Shown: piece by piece, positions 28,500 through 37,069 of the stretch
Layout of the letters: each line of letters starts with the position of its first letter
Position numbering within the stretch: the stretch's first letter is position 1
Assembly: GCF_000826655.1 (NCBI RefSeq)
Contig: NZ_JXJO01000018.1
Coordinates: 32,169-96,168 of the forward strand
From: Psychroserpens damuponensis
Lineage (GTDB): Bacteria > Bacteroidota > Bacteroidia > Flavobacteriales > Flavobacteriaceae
DNA length: 64,000 nucleotides
Direction of reading: 5' to 3'
The notes under the pieces: generated by a model
What the model saw: only the letters and a program-made list of their open reading frames with translations
Databases searched by the model: none
Told to the model about the DNA's origin: nothing
Program-made: the position numbers and the translations under genes

Positions 28500-29411
28500 C
28501 TATTTATCTTCTTTTTCGATAAGGTCGGCAATCTTGTTATGATATGAATGAGAATCATGTCCATATTTTATAGAGTATTGCCTTGTAAATTCAGCTCCAA
28601 AAAAGAATATTAAGCAAGAATAAGACACCCAAAGTAAAACCAGTACAATACTTCCTGCTGCGCCATAGGTTGATGCTGGATTAGATTTTCCGAAGTAAAG
28701 ACCTAGAAGAAACTCTCCAAAAACAAACAAAACAGCTGTTAAGATTGCACCAATCCATACGGTTTTCCATCTCACTTTTGTATCTGGCATATAACGAAAC
28801 ATCAAAGCAAAAAGTGTTGATATAATTGAAATTGAAATGATAAAATTAATACTGTAAACCACATATAATACAATATCTGGGAATGAATTTTGAATGGCTT
28901 TTGTTAATGCAGAAATCACTGTAGTAAAAACAAAACTGATTAATAATAAAAACCCAACGGCTAAAATAAAAGCAAAGCTTCTAGCACGATCTGTTATTAT
29001 TTTTTTAAAACTAAATTTCGATATTTTATCTACTTTCCAAATGGTATTTAAAGAAATTTGCAATTGATAAAACACACCTGTGGCACCAAATAGAATAGTA
29101 GCAACACCTATAATTGTTGATATAATACTACTTTCTGTATCTAAGGTTTGTGACACTATAGTTTTAATAGTTTCGGCAGATTCACTTCCTAAAACTGAAG
29201 CTATTTTACTTGTTAATCGACCTTGCACAATCTCACGTCCCCAAATACTACCAACTACATTTATAATTATAATTAACAGTCCAGGCAACGATAAAACCGC
29301 ATAATAAGCAACAACTGCACTCATTCTCCAAGGATCATTTAAGTTCCATGATTTATAGGTGTCAATTAATAATCTAGGAAGATCTTTTATCTTAAATTTT
29401 GAAGTCGCCAT
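28500..29411 (-). CDS. YihY/BrkB-like inner membrane protein
   Basis: 303 residues with six predicted transmembrane helices. Family segments are WRMSAVVAYYAVLSLPGLLI, TILFGATGVFYQLQISLNTIWKV, YMPDTKVRWKTVWIGA and YGAAGSIVLVLLWVSYSCLIFFFGAEFTR. YihY proteins were once annotated as ribonuclease BN; that is not supported for this family and a transport or envelope role is more likely. It precedes era. Confidence 0.93.
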   Translation of the reverse strand: MATSKFKIKDLPRLLIDTYKSWNLNDPWRMSAVVAYYAVLSLPGLLIIIINVVGSIWGREIVQGRLTSKIASVLGSESAETIKTIVSQTLDTESSIISTIIGVATILFGATGVFYQLQISLNTIWKVDKISKFSFKKIITDRARSFAFILAVGFLLLISFVFTTVISALTKAIQNSFPDIVLYVVYSINFIISISIISTLFALMFRYMPDTKVRWKTVWIGAILTAVLFVFGEFLLGLYFGKSNPASTYGAAGSIVLVLLWVSYSCLIFFFGAEFTRQYSIKYGHDSHSYHNKIADLIEKEDK

Positions 29412-29543
29412 ACCTTACATATTGAGGTGATAAGATTACTAAAAAAAGAATAAGGTCATTTGCTCAAAGGCGATTATTATTATTCCATTTAAAATTAAAA
29501 CAAAAAATAGCTGGTTTAGCTTCGGAAATGAAACGTCACCAAA

Positions 29544-30002
29544 TTATGATCGAGGTTTCGCAATACCTCTATCGTACATTACTATACTTCCTGCTACGGA
29601 AACATTAAGACTCAACTCCGATTTAAATTTAATCAAAAAATGGCTTTTATCAATAGCTTGCGAAGTGAGCCCATGATCTTCTGCTCCTAATAAATAGACA
29701 CAACGTCTTGGATGGTGAAAAGTTTCTAAATCTTCGGCTTTATCGGTTAATTCTACACCTACAATCCTGGCACCTTTAGGAAGGTTTTTAAAAAAATCTT
29801 CAAATGTATCATAGTGAAAATAAGGCATAGACTTTACAGCGTTATGCGTGTCACTAGCTTGCTTAGCATATCTATTTCCGATGGTAAAAATAAAACTCGC
29901 ACCTAAGTTTTGTGCAGAGCGCCAAAGTACGCCAAGATTTTCTGGAGTTTTTCCGTTTTGAATTCCTATTCCGAAGAACTCATTTTCGAAGTTATTAATC
30001 AT
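29544..30002 (-). CDS. SpoU-family RNA 2'-O-methyltransferase
   Basis: 152 residues, the minimal SPOUT fold with no extra RNA-binding domain. Motif 1 is IGIQNGKTPENLGVLWRSA, motif 2 VYLLGAEDHGL, motif 3 LNVSVAGSIVMYDR, which form the trefoil knot that binds S-adenosylmethionine. TrmH-like enzymes methylate ribose in tRNA or rRNA; the short length resembles TrmL-like proteins but the position modified cannot be read from sequence. It is 24 bases downstream of the EamA transporter gene. Confidence 0.88.
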   Translation of the reverse strand: MINNFENEFFGIGIQNGKTPENLGVLWRSAQNLGASFIFTIGNRYAKQASDTHNAVKSMPYFHYDTFEDFFKNLPKGARIVGVELTDKAEDLETFHHPRRCVYLLGAEDHGLTSQAIDKSHFLIKFKSELSLNVSVAGSIVMYDRGIAKPRS

Positions 30003-30026
30003 AACAACAAAAATAGTAATTAGAGG

Positions 30027-30857
30027 TTAACGCTTAACTACAAAATTTAAAATTAGTCCTGTTAATATTAATAGAATACCCAATAAAGCCACTAAAGTAT
30101 AGGTTTCATTTAACCAAATTGCACCAATAATCATGGTAAAAATCACTTCAATATATTTAAGTGGTGCGACTTGGTTAATTTCTGTCGTTTGAAAAGCTTT
30201 CGTCATGTATAATTGTCCGAAATAGCCGTAAACACCAAGACTTAATAACAATAACCATTCTAAACCTATAGGGTTTGTCCAATCATTAATACTTAAAACT
30301 CCACCAATTATTGCCGAAATAATCATAAAATAATTAATGATGACTACGGGATGATCGCTATCACCAATTTTTCTAATAAATATGTATACTAATCCAGTAA
30401 ATATGGCTGATGCAATGGCAAAAATTAAACCAATATTATTTATTTGATTGTCAAAACCTTTTAAAAGTACAACGCCAAAAAAAGCAATTCCAAAACAAAA
30501 CCATTGTAAATGTTTGATCTTTTCTTTTAATAAAAACAATGCAAAACATGCGGCAAATATGGGTGAAATATACCTAATAGAAACAGCAGAACCCATTGAG
30601 AGATGTTTTATAGACATAAAAAATAAGGTCATGGCTATACAACCTACTACACCTCTAGAAACAAGCAGTACTTTTTTATTCCCTGAAAATGATATTTTGT
30701 TTTTTATTAAAAAGGGAATTGTAAATAACAATGTACCAATAGATCTAAAAAACACAATTTGATATACGTTAAAGTAGCCTAGTTTTTTTACAAAAACATT
30801 TAGCAGTGCGAAAGCCAAAGCACTAATAGACATGTATATGATAGCTTTTTTGTACAT
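30027..30857 (-). CDS. EamA/DMT-family transporter
   Basis: 276 residues with ten predicted transmembrane helices in two EamA repeats. Start MYKKAIIYMSISALAFALLNVF, mid GSAVSIRYISPIFAACFALFLLKEKI, and QVAPLKYIEVIFTMIIGAIWLNETYT are typical. DMT carriers export or import small metabolites. It follows the truncated LacI gene by 18 bases at the left end of the alginate locus, so it might move a by-product, but substrate is unknown. Confidence 0.85.
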   Translation of the reverse strand: MYKKAIIYMSISALAFALLNVFVKKLGYFNVYQIVFFRSIGTLLFTIPFLIKNKISFSGNKKVLLVSRGVVGCIAMTLFFMSIKHLSMGSAVSIRYISPIFAACFALFLLKEKIKHLQWFCFGIAFFGVVLLKGFDNQINNIGLIFAIASAIFTGLVYIFIRKIGDSDHPVVIINYFMIISAIIGGVLSINDWTNPIGLEWLLLLSLGVYGYFGQLYMTKAFQTTEINQVAPLKYIEVIFTMIIGAIWLNETYTLVALLGILLILTGLILNFVVKR

Positions 30858-30875
30858 ACAATAACGTATTAAAAG

Positions 30876-31403
30876 CTAACTAATTAATTGTTTTAAAGAC
30901 TTTTTAAAACTTATAATTACTTGCTCTTTAAGTCCTTTTTTATTTTGTAGATTAGAAATGTCAATATACTCAATTGGTAATTGATTATTGATAAAAATTG
31001 ATGCGTTATCTTGTTTAAAATTTGAAATCATGATGGCAGCATCAACACTGCCATCATTTATATTTTTTAAGCATTGTTCTTCTTGTTCTTCAGAAGAAAA
31101 AGATTGAAAAACAAGCAATCTATAACCTTGTTTAAAAGACATTTTTTGTATGTCTGAAATAATACCACCATAACAAGCGTCTGCTATTTCTGGAACAATA
31201 ATCGCAAAAGTTCTGGTTCGCTGTTTTCTAAGAGATAACGCAGAAAAATTAGGCACATAATTATGTTCTATGGCTATATTTTTTATAATCTCTTTAGTTT
31301 TAGAGCTAATATCACTCTTACCATTTAAAGCTTTAGAAACTGTTGAGACAGAGTATCCAGATAATATAGATATACTTTTAAGAGTTATAGTTGATTGATA
31401 CAT
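30876..31403 (-). CDS. Truncated LacI-family regulator
   Basis: 175 residues where the family normally has 330-350. The DNA-binding domain is intact (about 6-55: LKSISILSGYSVSTVSKALNG, KTKEIIKNIAIEHNYVPN), as is the beginning of the periplasmic-binding-like core (RTFAIIVPEIADACYGGIISDI to VDAAIMISNF). The protein ends at about residue 175 after LPIEYIDISN with a Lys-rich tail, so half of the ligand-binding core and the tetramer part are missing. The transporter gene begins 18 bases on, leaving no room for the rest. It could be a ligand-blind repressor, a dominant-negative form or a decaying gene. It is last of the aldolase operon. Confidence 0.75.
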   Translation of the reverse strand: MYQSTITLKSISILSGYSVSTVSKALNGKSDISSKTKEIIKNIAIEHNYVPNFSALSLRKQRTRTFAIIVPEIADACYGGIISDIQKMSFKQGYRLLVFQSFSSEEQEEQCLKNINDGSVDAAIMISNFKQDNASIFINNQLPIEYIDISNLQNKKGLKEQVIISFKKSLKQLIS

Positions 31404-31411
31404 TAACTATA

Positions 31412-32080
31412 TTATTTTCTTAAATCAGAGATTATTGCTAATGCATTTTTAGTATCTGATTCTATTTTAGCTAGATCATAATTACCATCTGCATCTTTTG
31501 CAATAAGCTTAGATCCCATACCAACACAAGTTACTCCTGCTTTGAACCAGCCTTCTAAATTTTCTTTGGTTGGAGAAACGCCTCCTGTAGGCATAACGCT
31601 TGTCCAAGGTTGAGGACCACGAATTGCTTTAACAAAATCAGGACCATAGATACCACCTGGAAATAATTTTACAACCTCACAACCAAGTTCTTCAGCACGA
31701 CAAATTTCACTTAAAGAACCACAACCTGGAGACCAAGCTACTTTACGTCTATTACATACTATTGCAATGTCTTCTCTTAAAACAGGAGTTACAATAAAGT
31801 TGGCTCCTAATGCCATGAAGCGAGATGCAGACGCTGCATCTGTTACCGAACCAACTCCCATTATCATTCCTGGTAATTCTTTGATGACCCATTTATTTAG
31901 CTCTCCAAACACTTCATGAGCAAAATCACCTCTTGCAGTAAATTCAAGTAAACGTGCTCCACCATCATAAGTCGCTTTGATTACTTTTTTACTAATTTCT
32001 AAATCTGAATTATAAAACAATGGAACCATTCCTGTTTGTTTCATAACATTTGCAACTTCTATTCTCGTATAATTTGCCAT
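31412..32080 (-). CDS. eda: KDPG aldolase (2-dehydro-3-deoxy-phosphogluconate aldolase)
   Basis: 222 residues, class I aldolase TIM barrel. Key segments are LEFTARGDFAHEVF (Glu and Arg of the active site), MIMGVGSVTDAASASRFMALGANFIVTP, and CEVVKLFPGGIYGPDFVKAIRGP, whose Lys is the Schiff-base residue; PTGGVSPTKENLEGWFKAG follows. It splits KDPG to pyruvate and glyceraldehyde-3-phosphate, the last step of alginate monomer breakdown. It sits 16 bases downstream of the phosphofructokinase gene and shares an operon with the first KDG kinase and YhcH. Confidence 0.95.
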   Translation of the reverse strand: MANYTRIEVANVMKQTGMVPLFYNSDLEISKKVIKATYDGGARLLEFTARGDFAHEVFGELNKWVIKELPGMIMGVGSVTDAASASRFMALGANFIVTPVLREDIAIVCNRRKVAWSPGCGSLSEICRAEELGCEVVKLFPGGIYGPDFVKAIRGPQPWTSVMPTGGVSPTKENLEGWFKAGVTCVGMGSKLIAKDADGNYDLAKIESDTKNALAIISDLRK

Positions 32081-32096
32081 CTTTATATTATTTTTT

Positions 32097-33314
32097 TTAA
32101 TTCCAATTTAATATTTTTTTGAAATCATACACCTCTGGATTAGGTACATATGCTCTCGCTTTTTCGTAATCTTTTTCTTTTAAAAAGAATAGATTATCTA
32201 TAAATAGTTGTGCCATATCAGAATTGATATCAACCAATCTAGGAGGAATTTTACCGTGCTCATCTTCAAAATCTTTTAAAAATAAGGGTTTGATATCTCC
32301 ACTTGAATTGGCACTAACTATACAATCTGTCAATCCTTGGTCATATAATTTTTTAACACCTATACCTAATAAAGTACATAGTGTTAAATCAAATGCTATT
32401 GGATTACAACATCTCAATTCATAACCAAGTTCTACTGGTCGTGACTTAATCTCTAGGCCAATTTCTTTTAGTTTTATTTGTAATAAATAATTAAAAATAT
32501 GAGACTTGCTAACATTCCCTAATTCAGGATGTCCATGATCATCATAGGTAAAGTTGATTCCAGAATTTATAATTTCGTCTTCATCCATAAAATGAAATAC
32601 ACCTTCACTTACTAATGCTACACCGTACTCAACACCTTCAATTTTACATTTCACTATTGAAGAGATAATCATATTAATTAGCTTATCAAATGTGATTTTA
32701 GTTTTATTAAACATTTCGGGTATAATCATCATTTGAAAATGACAAGCAGAAGCAATACCAAATGCTAAATGCCCTGCAGATCTTCCCATTGCTGAAACTA
32801 CAAACCAATTTTCACTAGTTCTAGCATCTTCATATACTGTATTTCCAATTCTAACACCTTCATCTTTGGCTGTATGAAATCCAAATGTTGGGTTCCTATC
32901 AGGCAATGGCAAATCATTATCAATGGTTTTTGGAACATGAATATGTGCAACCTCTAGGCTTTGAGTGTTAAGGTATTTTGTTAGCCTATTTGCCGTAGAA
33001 GCAGTATCATCACCACCAATGGTCACTAATAATTTTACATTATTATTTCTAAAAAAATCAGATTTGAAATCGCTGTCTTTAGGTTTAAACCGACTCATAA
33101 TTAAAGTAGATCCTCCACGACTAAAAATGCGATCGGCATGATGAAAATCAAAAATCTTAACTTCAGGGTTTTCAGCACATAAACCTTCATAACCATGATG
33201 TACACCTATGACTTCATAGCCATCTTTGATAAAGGTTTTTGCTAATGTACTTATTACCGTGTTAATTCCTGGAGCTGGACCACCACCACAAATAATTGCA
33301 ACAGATTTTTTCAT
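32097..33314 (-). CDS. 6-phosphofructokinase family protein, probable PPi-type
   Basis: 405 residues. The N-terminal ICGGGPAPGINTVI is the PfkA-superfamily phosphate loop in its PPi-enzyme spelling. The GGDDTAS motif (100-106) has Asp where ATP enzymes have Gly (GGDGS), a change that in known enzymes blocks ATP and favours pyrophosphate. HVPKTIDNDLP (127-137) has the catalytic Asp pair, MGRSAGHLAF the sugar-phosphate site. A PPi enzyme runs reversibly, so in cells growing on alginate it could make fructose-6-phosphate from triose-phosphate. It lies between yhcH and eda with gaps of 7 and 16 bases, hence part of the alginate operon. Phosphoryl donor is inferred from one residue. Confidence 0.8.
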   Translation of the reverse strand: MKKSVAIICGGGPAPGINTVISTLAKTFIKDGYEVIGVHHGYEGLCAENPEVKIFDFHHADRIFSRGGSTLIMSRFKPKDSDFKSDFFRNNNVKLLVTIGGDDTASTANRLTKYLNTQSLEVAHIHVPKTIDNDLPLPDRNPTFGFHTAKDEGVRIGNTVYEDARTSENWFVVSAMGRSAGHLAFGIASACHFQMMIIPEMFNKTKITFDKLINMIISSIVKCKIEGVEYGVALVSEGVFHFMDEDEIINSGINFTYDDHGHPELGNVSKSHIFNYLLQIKLKEIGLEIKSRPVELGYELRCCNPIAFDLTLCTLLGIGVKKLYDQGLTDCIVSANSSGDIKPLFLKDFEDEHGKIPPRLVDINSDMAQLFIDNLFFLKEKDYEKARAYVPNPEVYDFKKILNWN

Positions 33315-33321
33315 AATAACA

Positions 33322-33771
33322 TTAGATTTTAACTTTAAATACTAATTTCTTCACCTCACCATCTCCAATCATTGGAGCATGCACATCATTAGGATAGAAA
33401 ATAGCAAATTGATTATCTGTTAATTGAAAAAACATATCTGGTTCATCATGAAAAAATCGTCTATCTCTAACAGGATCGTAATCTCCATTTTTAACAGAAC
33501 ATTTTTCTCTTGGTTTCCAAGCAATTGTTTCTAAACCTCTAGCACAAATTTGAATGTCAATATATAAGTCATGACATTCAAATTTTTTTAAACTTTCTTC
33601 TTTTAACTTTGCTTCTCCAGTAGCTACAATTAACTTTAATCCATCGGTAATTTCATAAGTACCATCTTCAAGAGTTAAAATATCCTTATCATTTACATAA
33701 GCGAATGCTTTAGCAAATAAAGGATGTAACTTACTATAAATACTAGCGTTAGTTAATGTATCTACTATCAT
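33322..33771 (-). CDS. YhcH/YjgK/YiaL family protein (DUF386)
   Basis: 149 residues, a cupin-like beta-sandwich. ECHDLYIDIQICARGLETIAW and PDMFFQLTDNQFAIFYPNDVHAPMIG carry conserved His, Glu and Asp residues typical of the family (also EbgC). Members are linked with sugar acid and sialic acid catabolism, possibly as epimerases or anomer-specific hydrolases; none is firmly shown for alginate. Seven bases separate it from the KDG kinase upstream and from the phosphofructokinase downstream, so it belongs to the uronate operon and may handle a form of DEH or KDG. Confidence 0.85.
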   Translation of the reverse strand: MIVDTLTNASIYSKLHPLFAKAFAYVNDKDILTLEDGTYEITDGLKLIVATGEAKLKEESLKKFECHDLYIDIQICARGLETIAWKPREKCSVKNGDYDPVRDRRFFHDEPDMFFQLTDNQFAIFYPNDVHAPMIGDGEVKKLVFKVKI

Positions 33772-33777
33772 AACAAA

Positions 33778-34824
33778 TTATCTTGCTACTCTACCAGACG
33801 CATCACCACCCATTAATTTTTCAACTTCAGCAACTGTCACTAAATTTGCATCTCCTTTAATAGTGTGCTTTAAGCAAGATGCAGCCACTGCAAAATCTAA
33901 TGCATTTTGATCATCTTCAGGATATTTTAATAATCCGTAAATTAATCCACCCATAAACGAATCTCCTCCACCAACTCTATCTACAATATCAGTAATTTGA
34001 TATTGACGTGTTTCAAACATTTTTTCTCCATCATATAACACTCCAGCCCATGTATTATGCGATGCAGAAATTGAACCTCTCAAGGTTGTAATTACCTTTT
34101 TAGCTCTTGGGAATTTCTCCATCATTTGCTTACACACAGATAAAAAAGCTTCTGCTTTAACATCATGACCATCTTTATGCACATCTAAACCTTCTGGATG
34201 AATACCAAAGTGTTTTTCAGCATCTTCTTCATTTCCTAAAACAACATCACAATACGATGTTAATTCTGTCATGATTTTTTCTCGATGCGCATCATCACAA
34301 AATGTCCAAAGTTTTGCTCTATAATTTAAATCTGTAGAAATGGTCACACCCATTTCACTAGCTACTTTTACAGCTTCTAAACATGCATCTGCAGCTCCTT
34401 GAGAAATAGCAGGTGTAATTCCTGTCCAGTGAAACCAAGCCACATCTTTAAATACAGCTTTCCAATCTACCATTCCTGGTGTCATTTCAGAAATTGCAGA
34501 ATGTGCACGATCATAAACTACTTTAGAACCTCTACTTACTGCACCAGTTTCTAAAAAGTAAATCCCTAAACGGTCTCCACCATAAATAATTTTATCTACA
34601 CCTACACCTCTTTTTCGCATTTCCATCATCGCACACGCTCCAATATCATTTTTTGGTAATCGTGTTACAAAATCTACGGGAACACCATAGTTTGCAAGAG
34701 ATACAGCTACATTAGATTCTCCTCCACCATATACAACGTCAAATGTTGATGCTTGTGAAAATCTTAAAAATTGTTGAGGAGCTAATCTTAACATGATTTC
34801 TCCAAAAGTGACTACTTTTTTCAT
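33778..34824 (-). CDS. kdgK: 2-dehydro-3-deoxygluconate kinase (PfkB family), copy 1
   Basis: 348 residues, ribokinase fold. MKKVVTFGEIMLRLAP and FDVVYGGGESNVAVSLANYG form the sugar lid and N-terminal signature; WFHWTGITPAIS is characteristic of KDG kinases. The C-terminal signature ITDIVDRVGGGDSFMGGLIYGL contains the catalytic Asp. It phosphorylates KDG to KDPG. It heads the kdgK/yhcH/pfk/eda operon and is divergent from the LacI-family gene; two LacI-type palindromes lie in the shared gap. Confidence 0.92.
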   Translation of the reverse strand: MKKVVTFGEIMLRLAPQQFLRFSQASTFDVVYGGGESNVAVSLANYGVPVDFVTRLPKNDIGACAMMEMRKRGVGVDKIIYGGDRLGIYFLETGAVSRGSKVVYDRAHSAISEMTPGMVDWKAVFKDVAWFHWTGITPAISQGAADACLEAVKVASEMGVTISTDLNYRAKLWTFCDDAHREKIMTELTSYCDVVLGNEEDAEKHFGIHPEGLDVHKDGHDVKAEAFLSVCKQMMEKFPRAKKVITTLRGSISASHNTWAGVLYDGEKMFETRQYQITDIVDRVGGGDSFMGGLIYGLLKYPEDDQNALDFAVAASCLKHTIKGDANLVTVAEVEKLMGGDASGRVAR

Positions 34825-34849
34825 TTTATATTTTAATTTATTATGGTTT

Positions 34850-34868
34850 GGTTAAACGTTTAAGCAAC
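34850..34868. promoter_or_regulatory. LacI-type operator near kdgK copy 1
   Basis: GGTTAAACGTTTAAGCAAC contains the 12-bp palindrome TTAAACGTTTAA with the central CG expected for LacI/PurR-family sites. It is 26 bases before the kdgK start and related to the second site at 34926-34947 (shared AAACG core and TTAAGCAA flank). Confidence 0.65.
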
Positions 34869-34896
34869 ATTTAAAAAATAAATCAAAATAGCGATA

Positions 34897-34929
34897 TTTT
34901 GATTATTTCAAGTTAAAACAATACATTTG
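34897..34929 (+). promoter_or_regulatory. Promoter of the LacI-family gene
   Basis: TTTTG at 34897-34901 (-33) and TACATTTG at 34922-34929 (-7, exact TAnnTTTG) are 20 bases apart, the spacing of Bacteroidota promoters. The -7 end overlaps the palindrome at 34926-34947, so the repressor would block its own transcription. Confidence 0.75.
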
Positions 34930-34947
34930 CTTAAACGATTAAGCAAA
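34926..34947. promoter_or_regulatory. LacI-type operator overlapping the lacI-like promoter
   Basis: TTTGCTTAA, ACGA, TTAAGCAAA: nine-base arms that match perfectly around a CG centre. It overlaps the -7 element and the transcription start, 15 bases before the GTG start codon at 34962. Autoregulation and joint control of kdgK copy 1 follow from the position. Confidence 0.75.
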
Positions 34948-34961
34948 TATATAAAATCTAA

Positions 34962-36002
34962 GTGAATAAAAAAAAAACTACCATTAAAGACATTGCAAAT
35001 GTTTTAGATATTTCACCTGCTGCGGTTTCAAAAGCAATGCATGATGATCCAAGAATTAGTGCAAAAACTAAAAACGCTGTAAAACGTGTTGCACGAGAAT
35101 TAAATTATCAACCTAATCATTTAGCTAGTGCCTTAAGAAGTGGAAAAAGTAATTTAGTTGGTGTAATTGTACCTAGAACCAATAGTAATTTCTTTTCATC
35201 AGTAATAGAAAATATGGAAGGTGTTCTTAACAAAGCAGGTTATAATATTATTATTACGCAGTCTAATGAATCTTTTGAAAAAGAGTGCAAAAATATAGAC
35301 ACCCTTTTATTCACTCAAGTTGACGGTATCATTGCATCTATGGCAAATGAAACTGTAGACCTATCACATTATGAAAAAATAAAATCTAAAGGCATACCGT
35401 TAATCTTATTTGATCGAGGTGAAAACGATTTAAATGTTGACTATATTGGTATTGATGACTATGAAAGTAGTCATATGATTATAGAACATTTAACTGCTAT
35501 TGGTTGTAAGCGTATTGCACATATTGGCGGATTTAGACGAACACGAATCTTTAATAATAGAATACGAGGTTTTATCGATGCACTTCATAAACACAATTTA
35601 CCTCACGACAAGCATTTATTAATTGAAAGTAGTTTAACCTTAGAAGACGGTAGGTTAAAAATGCAAGAACTATTATCTTTAGATAACCCACCAGATGCTG
35701 TTTATGTTGCTAGTGATTATGCTGCATTAGGTGCATTACAAGTTTTAAATGAACAACACGTAAAAGTTCCTGAAGAAATGTGTTTGGTTGGCTTCGGAAA
35801 TGAGCCTTTTACATCATTAGTTAGCCCAACAATAACAACTGTAAAACAACATAGCGAGCAAATTGGCAAAATAGCTGCAGAAACATTTATTAAGCGTATT
35901 GAAGCAAAAAATTGGAAGCCCAAACTAGAAAAAAATATTTTAAAGTCTGAGCTAATAATAAGAAATTCATCCAATAGACATTTATCTATTAAATCTTCCT
36001 GA
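34962..36002 (+). CDS. LacI-family transcriptional regulator
   Basis: 346 residues from a GTG start. The helix-turn-helix (about 7-55) reads TTIKDIANVLDISPAAVSKAMHDDPRIS with the hinge YQPNHLASALRSGKSN. The sugar-binding core contains LVGVIVPRTNSNFFSSVIENMEGV, DGIIASMANETV, GIPLILFDRG, HIGGFRRTRIFNNRIRGF and PDAVYVASDYAALGALQVL. Full length, unlike the relative at 30876. Position between two KDG kinase genes and the palindromes upstream suggest it senses an alginate intermediate such as KDG or KDPG. Its 3' end overlaps the convergent second kinase gene by 21 bases. Confidence 0.92.
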   Translation: MNKKKTTIKDIANVLDISPAAVSKAMHDDPRISAKTKNAVKRVARELNYQPNHLASALRSGKSNLVGVIVPRTNSNFFSSVIENMEGVLNKAGYNIIITQSNESFEKECKNIDTLLFTQVDGIIASMANETVDLSHYEKIKSKGIPLILFDRGENDLNVDYIGIDDYESSHMIIEHLTAIGCKRIAHIGGFRRTRIFNNRIRGFIDALHKHNLPHDKHLLIESSLTLEDGRLKMQELLSLDNPPDAVYVASDYAALGALQVLNEQHVKVPEEMCLVGFGNEPFTSLVSPTITTVKQHSEQIGKIAAETFIKRIEAKNWKPKLEKNILKSELIIRNSSNRHLSIKSS

Positions 36003-36989
36003 GGTATTTCCATCTAAAACACTCATCACTTCGTCTACACTAGAAAAATTAACATCGCCTTCATACGTATGCTTTAAAGCACTTGCCGCAGCTGCGAATT
36101 CCATGGCTTTATAATCATCATCAAAATGTTGTAACCCATAAATTAAACCACCAGCAAAAGCATCACCTGTACCAATTCTATCTACAATATGAGTGATATC
36201 TAGATCTAAAGTTTCTCGATATTCGTTACCATTCCACATTCTAGATCTTATTTTATGCCAAGACGCATTAATTGGCGTTCTAATTTTATCGAATGTTTTT
36301 TTTATGTTAGGAAATTCTTTTAGCAAATGTTTACTCGCTTCAATAAAATCCTCGTTTGAATAATTATAATCAGCACCTAAAACTTCATTCATCTCGTTAA
36401 TACCACCAATAAAAATTGTACAGTATTGTAATAAATTTGAAAGTGTATCTCTAGGGTCTGCGCCATATTTCCATAAGCCACTTCTATATGTTGGATCAAC
36501 CGAAACTTCTACACCTTTTTTTTGAGCCAAAATCAAACCTTCCTTTAAGGTAAGATAACCGCCTTCACATAATGCTGGAGTTATACCTGTCCAATGAAAC
36601 CAAGTGCAACGTTTAAGTGATTTCTCCCAATCAACCATAGTAGGTGTTATTTCAGAAAATGCAGAATGAGATCTATTATAAGAAATTGCGCTAGGTCGCA
36701 TAACAGCACCTACTTCTAAAAAATAGATTCCTAGAGGGCGTTTAGACCGAGCAATTCCAGCTGTACTTACACCAAATTTTCTTAAATAAGATTTTGCTGT
36801 ATCTCCAATAAAATCATCTGATATGGATGAGACATGCCTTACTTTACCTCCAAAATTTGCTATTGAAATGGCTACATTAACTTCTGTGCCTCCAAAATAA
36901 AATTCCAAACGATTAGACTGCATAAACTTTTTATTACCTAAAGGCGATAAACGCATTAAAACTTCTCCAAATGTAACGGTTTGATTCAT
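35982..36989 (-). CDS. PfkB-family sugar kinase, probable second KDG kinase
   Basis: 335 residues, clearly paralogous to the kinase at 33778: MNQTVTFGEVLMRLSPLGNKKF, YFGGTEVNVAISIANFG, LGIYFLEVGAVMRPSAISYNRSHSAFSE, WFHWTGITPALCEGG and the signature HIVDRIGTGDAFAGGLIYGL with catalytic Asp. The shared GIYFLE and FHWTGITPA motifs support the same or a closely related substrate (KDG, or an isomer such as 2-keto-3-deoxygalactonate). A terminator separates it from the SDR gene upstream, so it is its own unit. Its end overlaps the LacI gene's end by 21 bases. Confidence 0.85.
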   Translation of the reverse strand: MNQTVTFGEVLMRLSPLGNKKFMQSNRLEFYFGGTEVNVAISIANFGGKVRHVSSISDDFIGDTAKSYLRKFGVSTAGIARSKRPLGIYFLEVGAVMRPSAISYNRSHSAFSEITPTMVDWEKSLKRCTWFHWTGITPALCEGGYLTLKEGLILAQKKGVEVSVDPTYRSGLWKYGADPRDTLSNLLQYCTIFIGGINEMNEVLGADYNYSNEDFIEASKHLLKEFPNIKKTFDKIRTPINASWHKIRSRMWNGNEYRETLDLDITHIVDRIGTGDAFAGGLIYGLQHFDDDYKAMEFAAAASALKHTYEGDVNFSSVDEVMSVLDGNTSGRFNR

Positions 36990-37013
36990 GGTTAATTATT
37001 TTGAATTAATTTA

Positions 37014-37047
37014 CAAAAAAAATGCCTTTCATAGTTGAAAGGCATTT
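37014..37047 (-). terminator. Intrinsic terminator after the SDR gene
   Basis: AAATGCCTTTCA and TGAAAGGCATTT form a perfect 12-bp stem with loop TAGT; on the minus strand a run of U follows. It lies 23 bases beyond the SDR stop and separates the GntR/MFS/SDR operon from the second kinase. Confidence 0.88.
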
Positions 37048-37069
37048 AAACTTTTATAATATATACTAT

